From: an uncultured Ruminococcus sp.
Lineage (GTDB): Bacteria; Bacillota; Clostridia; Oscillospirales; Acutalibacteraceae
Assembly (NCBI GenBank): GCA_902785365.1
Contig: CACZYC010000017.1
Coordinates: forward strand, 1 to 43,514
Direction of reading: 5' to 3'
DNA length: 43,514 bases
Within the stretch, counting starts at the first letter, position 1. Every line of letters starts with the position of its first letter. The notes under the pieces were generated by a model. It was not told the DNA's origin and searched no databases. It was given only the letters and a program-made list of their open reading frames with translations. Positions 43,283 to 43,514 of the stretch are shown piece after piece. The position numbers were made by a program, and so were the translations under genes.

Positions 43283-43514
43283 TTATAAACTCAATCCCAT
43301 TTCCCGCTCGTATCCTTCCTGCGTACTGTAATAAACAAACGCCTCATTGGTGATACGTCTGCCAAGGAGCCGCTCGAGCTCACGCTTTTTGAAGGGATTG
43401 ATTTCGTTAATATAGTCGGGCGTATAGTAATAATGGAAGTCGCTCGGGATGGAAGCGAAGATGTCACCGAGCATATTTATCAAGCCGTTTGAGTATGTCA
43501 TTCGGTAACAGTCG
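43283..43514 (-). CDS. Hypothetical protein, 3' portion (continues past the window edge)
   Basis: The frame is open from the right edge of the window to its stop at 43283, so the N-terminus lies outside. An internal Met at 43501 need not be the start. The visible C-terminal 76 or so residues include MLGDIFASIPSDFHYYYTPD and KKRELERLLGRRITNEAFVY. I do not recognise the family. By position it is probably cargo of the element that carries the serine recombinase. The 120-bp gap to the small ORF at 43160 is AT-rich and shows no convincing promoter. Confidence 0.5.
   Translation of the reverse strand, partial: DCYRMTYSNGLINMLGDIFASIPSDFHYYYTPDYINEINPFKKRELERLLGRRITNEAFVYYSTQEGYEREMGLSL

Overview
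The window comes from a sporulating, starch-degrading gut Clostridium-group bacterium (Oscillospiraceae/Ruminococcaceae), most like a Ruminococcus bromii relative. This is inferred from four things in the sequence: two secreted AmyE-type (GH13_28) alpha-amylases that carry type I dockerins and starch-binding modules (the amylosome arrangement), the forespore sigma factor SigG, a type III glutamine synthetase, and consistently low-GC Gram-positive promoters and ribosome binding sites. Species identity cannot be proven from this sequence alone.

Layout. 1-412: 5' tip, leader and promoter of a leftward rRNA operon. 590-1463: a cytidylate kinase-like protein and a 26-residue ORF. 1554-8475: dockerin amylase (+), then an M23 peptidase and a second, larger dockerin amylase (both -). 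8570-12906: complete spermidine/putrescine ABC operon potA-B-C-D. 13009-15122: rmuC and sigG. 15154-17299: TrpR-like YerC, a methyltransferase and Hsp33. 17337-17938: five tRNAs (Val, Asp, Phe, Gly, Cys). 17941-22236: small membrane protein, CAP protein, UgtP/MGDG-synthase-like glycosyltransferase and CTP synthase. 22262-32778: nitrogen assimilation, with gltB-gltD leftward and glnN plus an ammonium channel fused to a PII domain rightward, sharing a divergent control region. 32900-35606: a secreted beta-helix protein preceded by a 50-residue ORF. 35694-40713: surface-glycan cluster with a Wzm/Wzt-type exporter and two tandem degenerate SDR proteins, the second fused to a LicD phosphotransferase domain. 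40719-43514: a tRNA-Leu locus with two broken 5' copies, a large serine recombinase with a 57-residue partner ORF, and the edge of what is probably an integrated element continuing past the right end.

How the parts fit. The amylases are cell-exported starch hydrolases meant to dock onto cohesin-bearing scaffolds. GltBD, GlnN and Amt-PII form an ammonium uptake and assimilation module. Wzm/Wzt, the SDR pair and LicD look like a module that makes or exports a phospho-decorated wall polymer. Intergenic DNA is rich in small structured repeats: a CAGTGGTCAGTG-containing family at five loci with a compensating inner stem, a 64-bp TGTCATTCTGAG element, and a multi-hairpin element between pyrG and gltD.

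The most unusual points are the SDR/SDR-LicD pair, the tRNA-Leu fragment and recombinase locus with its structured spacer, the inverted promoter duplication around the CAP gene, and the Amt-PII fusion whose T-loop lacks the usual uridylylation tyrosine. Many promoter calls rest on -35/-10 hexamers with exactly 17-bp spacing, but none has been tested. Start codons were moved from the longest reading frame wherever a ribosome binding site decided the matter.
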